Shown here one piece after another: positions 10,830-20,500 of a stretch of DNA of 64,000 bases. Under the pieces are notes generated by a model that was not told where the DNA came from, did not search any database, and saw only the letters and a program-made list of their open reading frames with translations. The translations under genes and the position numbers were made by a program. This DNA comes from Schizochytrium sp. TIO01. Lineage: Eukaryota > Sar > Bigyra > Thraustochytrida > Thraustochytriidae. The stretch's first letter is position 1. Every line of letters starts with the position of its first letter. Location: positions 3,485,148 to 3,549,147 of the forward strand of contig SMSO01000014.1 in assembly GCA_004764695.1 (NCBI GenBank). Direction: 5' to 3'.

Positions 10830-13800
10830 TTATGAAGATTCTACAATTGGGCTCTTGCTAGTGCGTTTTAAAATTTGGAGAGAACATGCAGATTCGCTTG
10901 CATGCTCCGGTGTGGTAGGGGAGTTTGCGAGAAACCGAGAAAGACAAGGTGTTTCAGACAGTGGTTTAGACCTTTTTGCAGTGGAATCACCCGGTGTGTG
11001 AAATGTGCTAGGCTTGTTGAACACTCCGGCCTTTTTTTTCCAATTCATATTGTTTTCATTTTCGTCACCTAAATCTTCCTCCTGCGACTTGGTTTCCTTA
11101 GAAATTTCGCGACGCGGTGTGATAAAACGAGACTCTTTCAAAGAGTGTGCGAAAGACGGCGATAATATTCTAGGAGATGATGAGTTCTTAAATGACTTTG
11201 ACTTTGGCGTCATTTTCAGCTGAGACTGCTCCATTGAGGATCGTCTAAGCATGCCACTCCCAACAGACTCGCTGCGTTTGAGTGAGCGCTCTCGTTCTGC
11301 TCTTTCCCGAGACTGCTGACGTCGGCGCTTCTCATCAAAATTACGTGCTGTAACACCAAAACTCTTGAGAAAGGTATCTAGGGTTGCAAAGAAGTCCTGA
11401 ACCGAGAGATCGGGCTCTTCACAGAAAAACTCCAGCAGGGCGGCATACTCGGCTCGCATTTGGTCCATGTCAGCCTCTAAACAACTAAGTGAATTCTGAA
11501 CATGGTTTGAAAATGTAAAAAGGTCTTCCAAGCCACTCGTCACCTGACTCTCAGTTTGTTTGGTTGCACGCAAGATAGACTGGTAACCCATATGTAAACC
11601 AGACTCATCCGCCTCAAAAATGGCAAAGGAAAAGCGCTTTGCCCGTCCCAAAATCTCAAGCTCCTTATCAACTTCAAGAACTTCAGGAATACGTTTGACG
11701 GCAAACTGAGCGATGAAATCTAGGATGGTTGTTTTACGGTTGAAGCTTTTGGTTTGCGATAGCTTGAGCAAAGAAGCAACTGTAAAACCCTGAATAGAAG
11801 ACGAACCTTCAGCATTGATCTTGTTGCCCACAAGGAGTACGATTTGGAACACCTTTTGAAGCGACTCAGAGTCTCGCACAGAGGTGCAAGCTTGGCGAAC
11901 AAGGTCAACCTTGCCCTTCAGCTCCAACAAACGTTCATCATATTCCGCTCGAAACAGCATTGCATCAAGGTGAATTTCCGGGCGATGCACTGAGTCCACA
12001 ATCTTGCGGAAGAATTGTTCAGCGTCCCCCAGCTTGGTAAGGTCTCCACGATAGCCACCGATAATTTTGCTCTCCTCTTGGGTTGGGAGCATCTGTGCAC
12101 TCTTAATAATTTGTAGTCTTTCCTGCGTTAACACGGAGGACTTAAAATTATTTAATGCTTCACAAATAGCATCTCCCGAAAGCTTAATTTTCTTCAAGCC
12201 AATTGAAACGTTTTGGCTCCGTTTCATGTCTAAAAGGCTAACACATTTAGGAGCTGCGGCCTTTTTAAGACCTTGCGCTATCTGCTTGGGCGCTTTGTTT
12301 GCGTTGGGATTCTGAGTAAAAAGTTGCTCTAATTCTTTCATGTCGAGGTCTGTCTCGTCACTCATGACGCATGTTGGTGAAAGTCGACCTTCGTTACTTG
12401 ATGCAGACTCAATTGATGCTCGGCGCTCGTTTCTTTCTTTTCGGGCAGAGTTTCGTCGAAACTTTGCAATGTTGCGACTAACTGCCCAAATACTGTCTTG
12501 CTTTAAACGACTTTCAGGGATAGCCTCCCAATGAAACTTTTTCCGTCGAATTCTATCCTTGACAGGCGTTCCGAGCTTTTTACTCTCAGAGCAAGCTCGA
12601 TTTCCAAGACCTATCCAAGTGGGATCGAGATTCTCTAGACGCATTTTAGCTTCCACAGCTCCTGCAGGAACTCCCATCTTGAGCATCTTAGAGAACTTTT
12701 CGTATTCAGGAGGCGGCGCACCGCGGATTTCGTTTCCTCCAGAGTCTGAAGAATTACCCCCAAAGAGAAGAGCAGGATCAACACTGTCTTGCATCATTTT
12801 TGTTCGAACGGCTCCCTCAGGAACTCCAACAGACAACATACGCTTGTACTTCGCTACAATGGATGCCTTGGTGGTAACATCCTCTTCTGTAGGCTCAGCA
12901 ACGACTTCTGCAGCTTTGACTGAGCATGATGTATTCGCTTGTGAAGTCTGACAACGCTTAGTGAGCATTCCTAACAGATTCTCCTGTGGAGTAGCCTTCT
13001 GGAGTACTTCCTTTGCCTTTGGGTTATGATTGTTTTGGTCTTGCTCAATGCTCGGATTCTGACAAACCGTGTCCATGAGAGGTCCTCCGTGATTTTCTTT
13101 TGATACAGAGTCTTGGTTTGGTACACTATCACTTCCCTGTCGTTTGGCAATCATGTTCATCAAGGCTTTCCTAGGGTCTTCTCGCTGAATATTATGAACT
13201 TTGTTAGAAATCGAAATGTCTCCACCTTGACGATTTGCAATCATTCGCATTAATGTTTCACGAGGGTTCAGATGTTCATTGATCTTGGGGGCAGTCTTGC
13301 TGGCAGAAGTTCCTTGAAAGGGGGGTTGCTTCAGTTTGTTTGATATTGGGATTTCAGTGGAGTGGTGCTGAGTTGATGAGGGGGAGTTACACGAGCTTGA
13401 TTTATCAAGCTTCGAAAACTTCTCTAGTAAAGTTTGGCGTGGATCGTCCTGGATGACCATCTCACCTTTGCTAGAGCCTGGTTCGCTATTCTTTCGCAGT
13501 GTTGGATATCGCTTCTCGAGAAAAGATCCCAGAGTCAACGGCGAGCTTGCCGAATCTTCCTCTCGCGAATCGTCTATATCTTCACAACTCAGAGTTTCTG
13601 GGCCAATTTCTGTCTCATTCAGGCTAGACTGTATACTCATACTACACGGTAGAGCTTCTTTTATATGATTTCGCATGATTAGCTTGTCAACAGCGCTGGT
13701 ATTATCACTTTCTTCTTGGTTTACGTGTCGAGTTGGAAACCCATCCAATGATGCATTGTCCGAGACCTTGATTTCATTTGTTGTGTCGACATAAATTTGC

Positions 13801-14060
13801 TTTGATAGTGAGGGACTCTCAGGTGCAGATTTAGTCTGTGTTTGTGCGAGCCTTAAAGAAGCGACTCGCACAAGGGGGGGGGCTTCAGTTACACACTTTG
13901 AAGTGCATTTCTGAGATTCCAAATCCTCAGGAGAAGAAAGATCATGGCATTTCTCAACTTTGAGGTTTGCCGAGGTTTCACTGCAACTGCTCGGCGAGGT
14001 TTCCTGGACAGTATCTTGGTTCTGAGGGGGGAGCTGATAACTGTTGGATCCAACTCGCAA
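10830..14060 (-). CDS. Formin: CCDC53-like repeats plus FH2 domain (C-terminal part of a PTEN-formin)
   Basis: Actin nucleation and elongation protein. The numbering here starts at a TTG at 14060; there is no ATG in frame until 13676, while the frame is open back to about 14178, so this is best read as the 3' part of the gene that begins at 15763. Disordered N-terminal part (1-400) with four related short motifs: DPRQTLLEKF (206), NPRETLMRMIANRQGG (265), DPRKALMNMIAKRQGS (295) and TPQENLLGMLTKR (357). Two copies of a KML-x-V/M-GVP-x-GAV-xx-KM motif follow at 405-429 and 456-480. The FH2 domain spans about 498-925: KKFHWEAIPES start, Trp of SIWAV (lasso), SLLDMKRSQNVSIGLK core, GNKINAEG, and a coiled basic end. 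A long Ser-rich tail follows. No proline-rich FH1 is visible. Stramenopile and plant class II formins often carry a PTEN-like domain upstream, as here. Confidence 0.88.
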   Translation of the reverse strand: MRVGSNSYQLPPQNQDTVQETSPSSCSETSANLKVEKCHDLSSPEDLESQKCTSKCVTEAPPLVRVASLRLAQTQTKSAPESPSLSKQIYVDTTNEIKVSDNASLDGFPTRHVNQEESDNTSAVDKLIMRNHIKEALPCSMSIQSSLNETEIGPETLSCEDIDDSREEDSASSPLTLGSFLEKRYPTLRKNSEPGSSKGEMVIQDDPRQTLLEKFSKLDKSSSCNSPSSTQHHSTEIPISNKLKQPPFQGTSASKTAPKINEHLNPRETLMRMIANRQGGDISISNKVHNIQREDPRKALMNMIAKRQGSDSVPNQDSVSKENHGGPLMDTVCQNPSIEQDQNNHNPKAKEVLQKATPQENLLGMLTKRCQTSQANTSCSVKAAEVVAEPTEEDVTTKASIVAKYKRMLSVGVPEGAVRTKMMQDSVDPALLFGGNSSDSGGNEIRGAPPPEYEKFSKMLKMGVPAGAVEAKMRLENLDPTWIGLGNRACSESKKLGTPVKDRIRRKKFHWEAIPESRLKQDSIWAVSRNIAKFRRNSARKERNERRASIESASSNEGRLSPTCVMSDETDLDMKELEQLFTQNPNANKAPKQIAQGLKKAAAPKCVSLLDMKRSQNVSIGLKKIKLSGDAICEALNNFKSSVLTQERLQIIKSAQMLPTQEESKIIGGYRGDLTKLGDAEQFFRKIVDSVHRPEIHLDAMLFRAEYDERLLELKGKVDLVRQACTSVRDSESLQKVFQIVLLVGNKINAEGSSSIQGFTVASLLKLSQTKSFNRKTTILDFIAQFAVKRIPEVLEVDKELEILGRAKRFSFAIFEADESGLHMGYQSILRATKQTESQVTSGLEDLFTFSNHVQNSLSCLEADMDQMRAEYAALLEFFCEEPDLSVQDFFATLDTFLKSFGVTARNFDEKRRRQQSRERAERERSLKRSESVGSGMLRRSSMEQSQLKMTPKSKSFKNSSSPRILSPSFAHSLKESRFITPRREISKETKSQEEDLGDENENNMNWKKKAGVFNKPSTFHTPGDSTAKRSKPLSETPCLSRFLANSPTTPEHASESACSLQILKRTSKSPIVESS

Positions 14061-15763
14061 CTGAGAGAAGTCTTGTTTTTCTCTTGATTTGACAGTACGG
14101 GGTGGCCTATTTTGTTTGACAGAATTTGTTTGGGGTTTGTTTGGACTTGAGGTAGAGCTTTTGCATTTTCATGAAGCTTATCAAGCATTGAATTCAGTTC
14201 ATTTGTCATATCCTCATCCTTGATGAGAGGTAAGCTTCCAGTTGATGTTTGATGTATTTTTGAGGGACCAGCTTGTTGATGTTGTTGTTGCTTAGGAGGA
14301 TACGAGGTTTTATTCTCCTTTTGTTCTATCTCGTTCAAGTCACCAAAGTTTGATCCTTGCTGCTGGCCCTCTCGAACAACATCCGTCGCTCCTTCTGAGA
14401 CCTGGAGGAGTGATCTAGCTACACCAATGTCATTGCTAGCGCGCTGTAGAGCAAAACGCGCTCGCAGCTCTGAAATGCCGTCGGCAACAAGCTCACAACA
14501 TAGTTTTGGGTCAGGTTTTAAAAAGTGCAGATCACTAAGGATACGAAGAGCTTTGTCCTGGTCCAGCTTTGGGCAAAGGTACGAAAGTGAAGGGAACGAA
14601 CCATTATGTGCTTTCAAGTCTCCAGGCTCTAACATCATGTCAATTTTAAACGACTCACTGAACACGTGCTTGTTTCCAGTATGTAGATCCTTGCGTGTGA
14701 AAACAACTACACCCTTGTTAGACAAGAAACCGGTGTGAAAATAAAATTTAAAAAGGTGCTTGTTTGTATTTCCTGGGAATACGCAGTCAATTTCAGCATC
14801 TCCCCAAAGTTGGCAGTTGCATTTCAGAATAAGTTTGCCAACAGGTGCGTTCCAGTACACGCAACTTTCTGGGTCTGATAAACTCGAATAGATCAACGCA
14901 CGGTCTTGCAAACCACGATGCTGATAAATGCGAATAATAGGTTGAGCAAGTTTATCTGAATCGTCAGATGAAAGCCCAAAGAGGGAGAATATATTAGATT
15001 CCAAAAGATCTTTCTCAGTAATCCGGGGAAGGTTCTCAATTACAAGCATGCTCAGTGCAATAGGTTTCGTTTGAGGGGGCCCATTGTTGTGCAGAGTTTT
15101 CTCAAATTGGCGTAAAAAGTGCTGAAGGGAGGGTTGTGCACGGGTCAAAATATGTTGGGCATCATAATTTACGCGGACTCTTTTGTAGTAGAATTGCTGC
15201 AGCGCTTCCTCGGTGCTCTTAAACTCTTTATTGAAAGTGAGATATGCAGAGAGGAGCAATCTACAGGTATGAACTCCGTTTTTGCAAAAAATTGCAATGA
15301 CATTGTCTGAATCCAAGTCAAGCCAAACTTGAATTGCATGGCATAGCATGAACAATGATTCTAGGGACGGCTGTGACTCTAAGTCGCACTCGAGCACCTG
15401 ATGGCGGAGGCGGTAGTAGTCCACTTGGTTGTTTGCGCCAGCGCTAAGGTTTAGCATCAGGTAATGTCTGCCAAACCTACTACTAAATAATTTGCCTAAA
15501 TCTCCTACATTGTTGCGATTTGCTTCCTTTTCTGTGCGCCTTTCCCAGGGTTTGCCTACCACATAAACCCGAGGATACATACGAACAATGTCGAGTTGTC
15601 TAGCAGAAATTATCTGCGATTTTTGTGCGGCACCCTTGCCAGATCCGTTGCCCTTGGAGATTTCTGAAGCAGCGTGTCCTGCGCCTGTGCCTTTGTTTCG
15701 CCCGAACAAAAACCCGCCCCATGCCGTAAGGCTCGTGAGTCCATCCGGTAGGTAGCCTTCCAT
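13889..15763 (-). CDS. PTEN-like pseudophosphatase and C2 domain (N-terminal part of a PTEN-formin)
   Basis: Starts at ATG 15763 (context aaccATGg). Residues about 50-200 match the PTEN/tensin phosphatase fold and 215-400 a C2-like beta domain, followed by a Gln-rich disordered linker. The P-loop reads FCKNGVHTCR around C160: the His before Cys is Phe and the Arg expected six residues after Cys is Thr, so catalysis is very unlikely. In plant class II formins an inactive PTEN-like domain of this kind acts in membrane phosphoinositide binding; the same role here is inference. The last ~69 codons (from about 14098 to 13889) probably belong to the wrong frame: the overlapping formin frame carries the natural-looking Ser/Glu-rich linker. 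A candidate 77-nt intron would fuse this to the FH2 part as one protein of 1618 residues. Confidence 0.82.
   Translation of the reverse strand: MEGYLPDGLTSLTAWGGFLFGRNKGTGAGHAASEISKGNGSGKGAAQKSQIISARQLDIVRMYPRVYVVGKPWERRTEKEANRNNVGDLGKLFSSRFGRHYLMLNLSAGANNQVDYYRLRHQVLECDLESQPSLESLFMLCHAIQVWLDLDSDNVIAIFCKNGVHTCRLLLSAYLTFNKEFKSTEEALQQFYYKRVRVNYDAQHILTRAQPSLQHFLRQFEKTLHNNGPPQTKPIALSMLVIENLPRITEKDLLESNIFSLFGLSSDDSDKLAQPIIRIYQHRGLQDRALIYSSLSDPESCVYWNAPVGKLILKCNCQLWGDAEIDCVFPGNTNKHLFKFYFHTGFLSNKGVVVFTRKDLHTGNKHVFSESFKIDMMLEPGDLKAHNGSFPSLSYLCPKLDQDKALRILSDLHFLKPDPKLCCELVADGISELRARFALQRASNDIGVARSLLQVSEGATDVVREGQQQGSNFGDLNEIEQKENKTSYPPKQQQHQQAGPSKIHQTSTGSLPLIKDEDMTNELNSMLDKLHENAKALPQVQTNPKQILSNKIGHPVLSNQEKNKTSLSCELDPTVISSPLRTKILSRKPRRAVAVKPRQTSKLRNAMIFLLLRIWNLRNALQSV
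14022..14098 (-). other. Candidate short intron joining PTEN-like and FH2 parts
   Basis: On the minus strand the segment begins GTACTGTC and ends with a pyrimidine run CCCCCCTCAG (77 nt). Both ends fall between codons, so removal changes frame cleanly from the PTEN part (555 codons, 15763-14099) to the formin part (1064 codons including stop, 14021-10830). The donor is weak. A one-base indel in the six-base C run inside this segment is an alternative explanation for the frame change. Confidence 0.4.
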
Positions 15764-15822
15764 GGTTTACAAACGAGGAATTAGTACTCGAGACTTTGTT
15801 GTTTTGGTATGTCTTAAGCACT

Positions 15823-16152
15823 TTATCTGGAGACTGTTTTCTTCTTCGCAGTCTCCAGCCACGCTTCTTTGAAAGCTCTTTGTAAGTCTTTGCTGCGTTC
15901 GCTACAATTAAACAGTGATGTCTTCAAGTTGAACTTTTTTTGGTTTACACAGGGCCTCTTTGCAGGTTTGTTAAGCTCACTCAGCTGTGCCAACGGACCT
16001 CGTCCTGCCAGCAGGTTGCCGGCAGGTCGAGTTCGCCAAGTAAATACGTCGCTCGCAGCTGCTGTCTCCAAGCCTTTCACTGCTTTGGCCGTCTGCAGTG
16101 CCCCCTCGTTTATGAATTGCTCGCATTGATGATCCCTAATGAGACCTTTCAT
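15823..16152 (-). CDS. Possible small basic protein upstream of the PTEN-formin
   Basis: 109 codons from an ATG at 16152 to a stop only 59 bp before the PTEN-formin ATG. Lys/Arg-rich, with a C-terminal end reading like a short helix (KDLQRAFKEAWLETAKKK). No family recognised and no signal peptide. It is noticeably more GC-rich than its surroundings. Against it: open frames of similar length overlap it on the opposite strand, and it sits where the formin gene's promoter and 5' UTR should be. It may simply be 5' UTR sequence. Confidence 0.2.
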   Translation of the reverse strand: MKGLIRDHQCEQFINEGALQTAKAVKGLETAAASDVFTWRTRPAGNLLAGRGPLAQLSELNKPAKRPCVNQKKFNLKTSLFNCSERSKDLQRAFKEAWLETAKKKTVSR

Positions 16153-17517
16153 CCAAATGCAAAATGCTTAAAAAAATGTAACTTGCGATATACTAGGAAA
16201 ATATATATAGACACCTTGCTGCCCTTAATGTTACTGTTTCGTGTAGGCATGTTCTAGTGCCATGGCATGTAAAATAATACTTGCAACATACAGACATGCT
16301 CCATTCCCTCCTGAATTGCATTGCAAGGAAACCATCCAATTGTGGATACGACACAGTCTTTCCTGCGCTGCCTGAGTGCTTGTTTTCTCTCGGTTAACCC
16401 GAGCTTCAAAGGCAGCCATTATACGCTTTGTCGAGGATTCTCTGAAAGACTGCAAAACGGTTGTTATAAGTGGGACGAAACCCCAAGTGAGACCTATATG
16501 GGCTTCTTAAGGGCTGCTAGCAGTCGAAAGACCTCTTTGGAAGCAACTTCCGATGACAGGAGAAGGTAATCCAACTCGAACTCATGTTGATCATCTCTGG
16601 ATTTTATTGAACAGCCAAAACAGCACGTGGGGTTTATCTGGGCTTTAGTGCGTCATGAGTACAAGTGGAGAGTCCGGAAGACGGTATGGCGGTGCGGTAA
16701 ACTCTGCAGTTCTAGTTCAGGACGTATCCATCTATGTAGGTACGTACAGCCAGCCATGAGTCTTCTGAGTTGTTTGTTCTTCTGGGCTTCGAAGTATGTC
16801 AATTGCAAGAATCATTCCGCTGGTGAGGACGAATACCAACCAATTTTCCCCCAATCTGATTTTGAGCCTTGGCGTTCGCACGGAAGCGGCGAAGAGCTCC
16901 TGTGCAGCACCAAGAGCTCAGGAAAGGGTCCTGCAGGGTCTTTTGCAGGCTCGCTTTTCTGGGAGGGCCAGGCTCAGCAATAAGGGCGATAAGGGAAAAA
17001 AACGAACATCCAAGCAAACAAAAACAAAACGAAACAAAACAAAACACAACAAAACAGAGGGAAGGATTTGGGAAAACATTCGCCGAGGAAAGTAACCAAC
17101 TCGAAACCAAGACAGTCTGGAGATGGCGTGACCATTGGTTCAACTTAAGGCCTAAAGGACCTTAGGCGGGTCGGGTGAAGGGTGAACAATATTGGCCGAG
17201 AACAGCATCAACGTTATTTGGGCTATGGGGCAGCACTAGCTCATAAGAAGGGAGCACAACATGAGAAAAGAACAAGGCGATGAAGTTAGTAAGTAGGTCA
17301 GGATGAAATAAATTTAGTTTAGACAAGGCTTAGAAACAATAGCAAAATACTCTAACTGATGAATATACCACTGCGATGGCATCATCGTCACCAAGCCCAG
17401 TCAGCGAACCTCAAGTGGGCTCTTGTCTGGGGTGAGAGGCGATAGATGATGTGAATTATTGTGAATAAACTCAAAAAAAAAAAGAAGAACTTAACTAAAA
17501 ATCAAACCTTCATTAGC
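16153..17517. other. Intergenic region between two minus-strand genes
   Basis: No gene seen. It holds the promoter side of the PTEN-formin and the 3' end of the potassium channel gene. A simple-sequence tract of AACAAAAC-type units lies at about 17014-17058. The short plus-strand open frames between 16627 and 17165 overlap one another in all three frames and look random. Confidence 0.5.
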
Positions 17518-20500
17518 TCAGGAAGTGAAAGGTGACCTTGCGGATCTTCCTGGCGAAGCAGCTCCATGTCTAACGCCGCCAATGACATAAACATAGTCGC
17601 AGGGTACAATTTCAGTATCGACTGGATTAATAAGAACCGTTGGTTTTCCATAACGGGGATGATTCATTCCATGTCCATAACCACGAAAAAGTCCTAAACA
17701 AAGAGCACCATTTCGAAACAACGAGGCTGAGTAAAGCTGCGCAAACGTCTTTCCATGAAAATTTCGAGGCACACGGACCAAACGAAACCCGTGATGTTCG
17801 CCTGGTTCGAGTGTCTTGCGACCTGCGAGGTTAATTAGTTTTTGGACAAGAAGGAAGATTATACCACATCCCCCGCCCATGTATGACGAGAAAAGAATGA
17901 AATAGACGCATGAAGCACTCCAACTTTCCCCTGCAGCATACGTCTCGTTGAGCAAAATGGGCCATACACTCGCTGTGAGTTGGTTGAGAAGTTGCAAGGT
18001 GTCTGAGCTATCCTCACTTGAACGAAATAGTCTTGACCAAAAACTGTTGTCACTTTTTGTTTCAGAGTCATTTGAAGGAAGCTTCTCTGGAGCACTCTCC
18101 TCAAGATATGCCCTCTCCAAAATGAGTCGGCGCCACATTGATTCGTGCAAATACTGGCCATTGCTTGCATTGTTGATGTGTGTGTGCACACGTAGGCGGA
18201 TAAGGTGATAAGCTTCAATTAAGCTGGTAACAACACGATGGGAGGAAATCGTGTACCGATCTACATCAGCGGGCTCGACCGCTTCACTTGGCGCAAATAA
18301 ATTTGGAACATAATTTTCAAAAATGTCAGAGAAAATGACAACATCACTTGCTTTTCGAATACCGGCTCTCAACAGATCATTTGCAACGCAAGACTCTCCA
18401 AGCATCCATACAACATTAGGAATTCTGGACAAGCGCTCCCATATCATATCACTTGGAGTCGAAGATACCATCCAAACAATCCATATGGGAGGGTTGTTGG
18501 TGTTGTCTTGCTTGGACGCAAGCGATTGGATGAACATATCGATTGGTGAGTGGTGTGGTGAGCACAAAATAATATGGCCATGATCCTCGGAAACACCCGC
18601 ATCACCAGAATGAACAAAATCATCCCATGAGGTGATAAACGCCTCTACCAGTGTCTGACGGGGGGTCTCGGAGGTTTCTGTACACTCAGAAGCTTCATCA
18701 ATGTCTAAGGGTACAGTAGAATGAGGATCGAGAATATTCTCTTCTTCAAAAAAGTCTGGCGCGGATTCTTGACTTTCCTGACGAGTAAGACTGCTATCCA
18801 ACCTCCCCAAGGCACGCTCTTTTTGAGTTGATGAGGATCTTTCTTTCCCTCGGACGTGTTGACGTTGGCCGCTGGCGTGGAAACCTGGTGAGCTTCGCGT
18901 TCGTACCAATGACGAGTGAAGGAAGCTTTTAGAGTTGCGACGACGCCTGGGTTTGCCGATGCTAAAATTCGAGTGAAGCTCATAGTCCTCTTTGCGAGTA
19001 TGGAAAAGAGCATCCATGTGATTCCCTCGGCCTAGGAAAACAACGTGGTCCCCCACCTTTATTTCTTGGTGACCATTTCGAAAGAACTCGACTTCACGCT
19101 GGTTCCCTTTCGTATAATTGGCATCTTCCTCCCGGATAATGGCAAGAACAATCACACCAAAATCCCTGTGAACAGTGATGGCCAACTCAAGCCGTGTCCA
19201 GCCAACAAATGGGTTGGACTCTTTAACAATCATGACCTCGAGTTCATTTTGCAGGCCATATCCATAGCTTCGTAAAACAGTGAGAGGTTTTTCTTTTTGT
19301 CGATGACATGGGCAAAAGATATGTCTAGAAGACTGGTTCTCTTCATGGCGTAGCATTCGTGCCCGTTCCTGGGGCGTGGAGCTTGGTGGTCGAGAAGATT
19401 GGTGGAAGGTAAAACCTGCGTTAAGGCTACCAAGAATTGGCCGCTCAAAAACATTTTGTACGGATCGACGAGGTGCTGATTCATCAGCCTCATGATCGAG
19501 TCCTCGATGGCGACCATGGTCGTTACCACCGCTCTCTTCAACAAGCTGCTCTCCGAGTTCAAGGTCATAAGTTACTTCTGGACCTGGATGCATATGAATA
19601 GTCTTCTTGCCGCTTTCATTGACTACCGAAACGCCACGATCCTCGCCGACGAAAAAATTAGTAATCACAGTACTAAAGCCGGGGACCAGACACGATGCAG
19701 CCAGTACCTCTTGTTGAAAAGCATCAAGAGAAATTGTCATCAGATTGCGATCAACTAATGCAGAGCGACTTGGCATTTTTGCAATATCTGCCGGGCTAGC
19801 CCCATGATCAAACAGAAACTGTTTGTTGAATTCATGGAAAAGAATCACCACAAGGAGCTGGTCTGAGTGGATGTTTTGATGCGCAGACCACGCGCGAAGT
19901 AAGGTCCGATAGTCTCTAGAGTAAAGTCGGTTTCGTGCAAAGGATGCATGATGGACTCTATGCATACTTTCGTGAAGATTTTGCAAGTTTTCACGTTCTT
20001 GAAAATCCAACGTTTCCTCGTTATGGGCACCGTCGTTGTCAACACTAGAACTACGACGAAGATCATATGAGCCCCTTGACTGAGCTTGCAAAGCTGCAGA
20101 GCCAAATCCCATCGTTGCAAGATACGATCTAGTTGTTTCAGCTCCAGAATTTGAAGACATAAATACATTGTCCGCATACACATGTAAAGTGGGGAGAACA
20201 AAAACGGCTTGGGCTTGAAAAATTTCACAACGTTGCATGTCATGAGCTTTCAGCAGGGATCCTTCAAACAAGGAGATATATGACCGCTGATATCCCAAGG
20301 ATACACGACTAATCATTTCTGGAGACACTTCGTTCTCGCTCATTACAACAACATAGTTTGCGCTTCCAGGCGTGTTAGCATGCTTAGCAAGAATCGTAGA
20401 AGATAGATCATCTTCATCATTGTGCAAAATAGCCTGACCTCTTACGAGCCTGCGTGCACGACGCACTGGATTAAAGTAATAAAGCACATGTCCAAGTATG

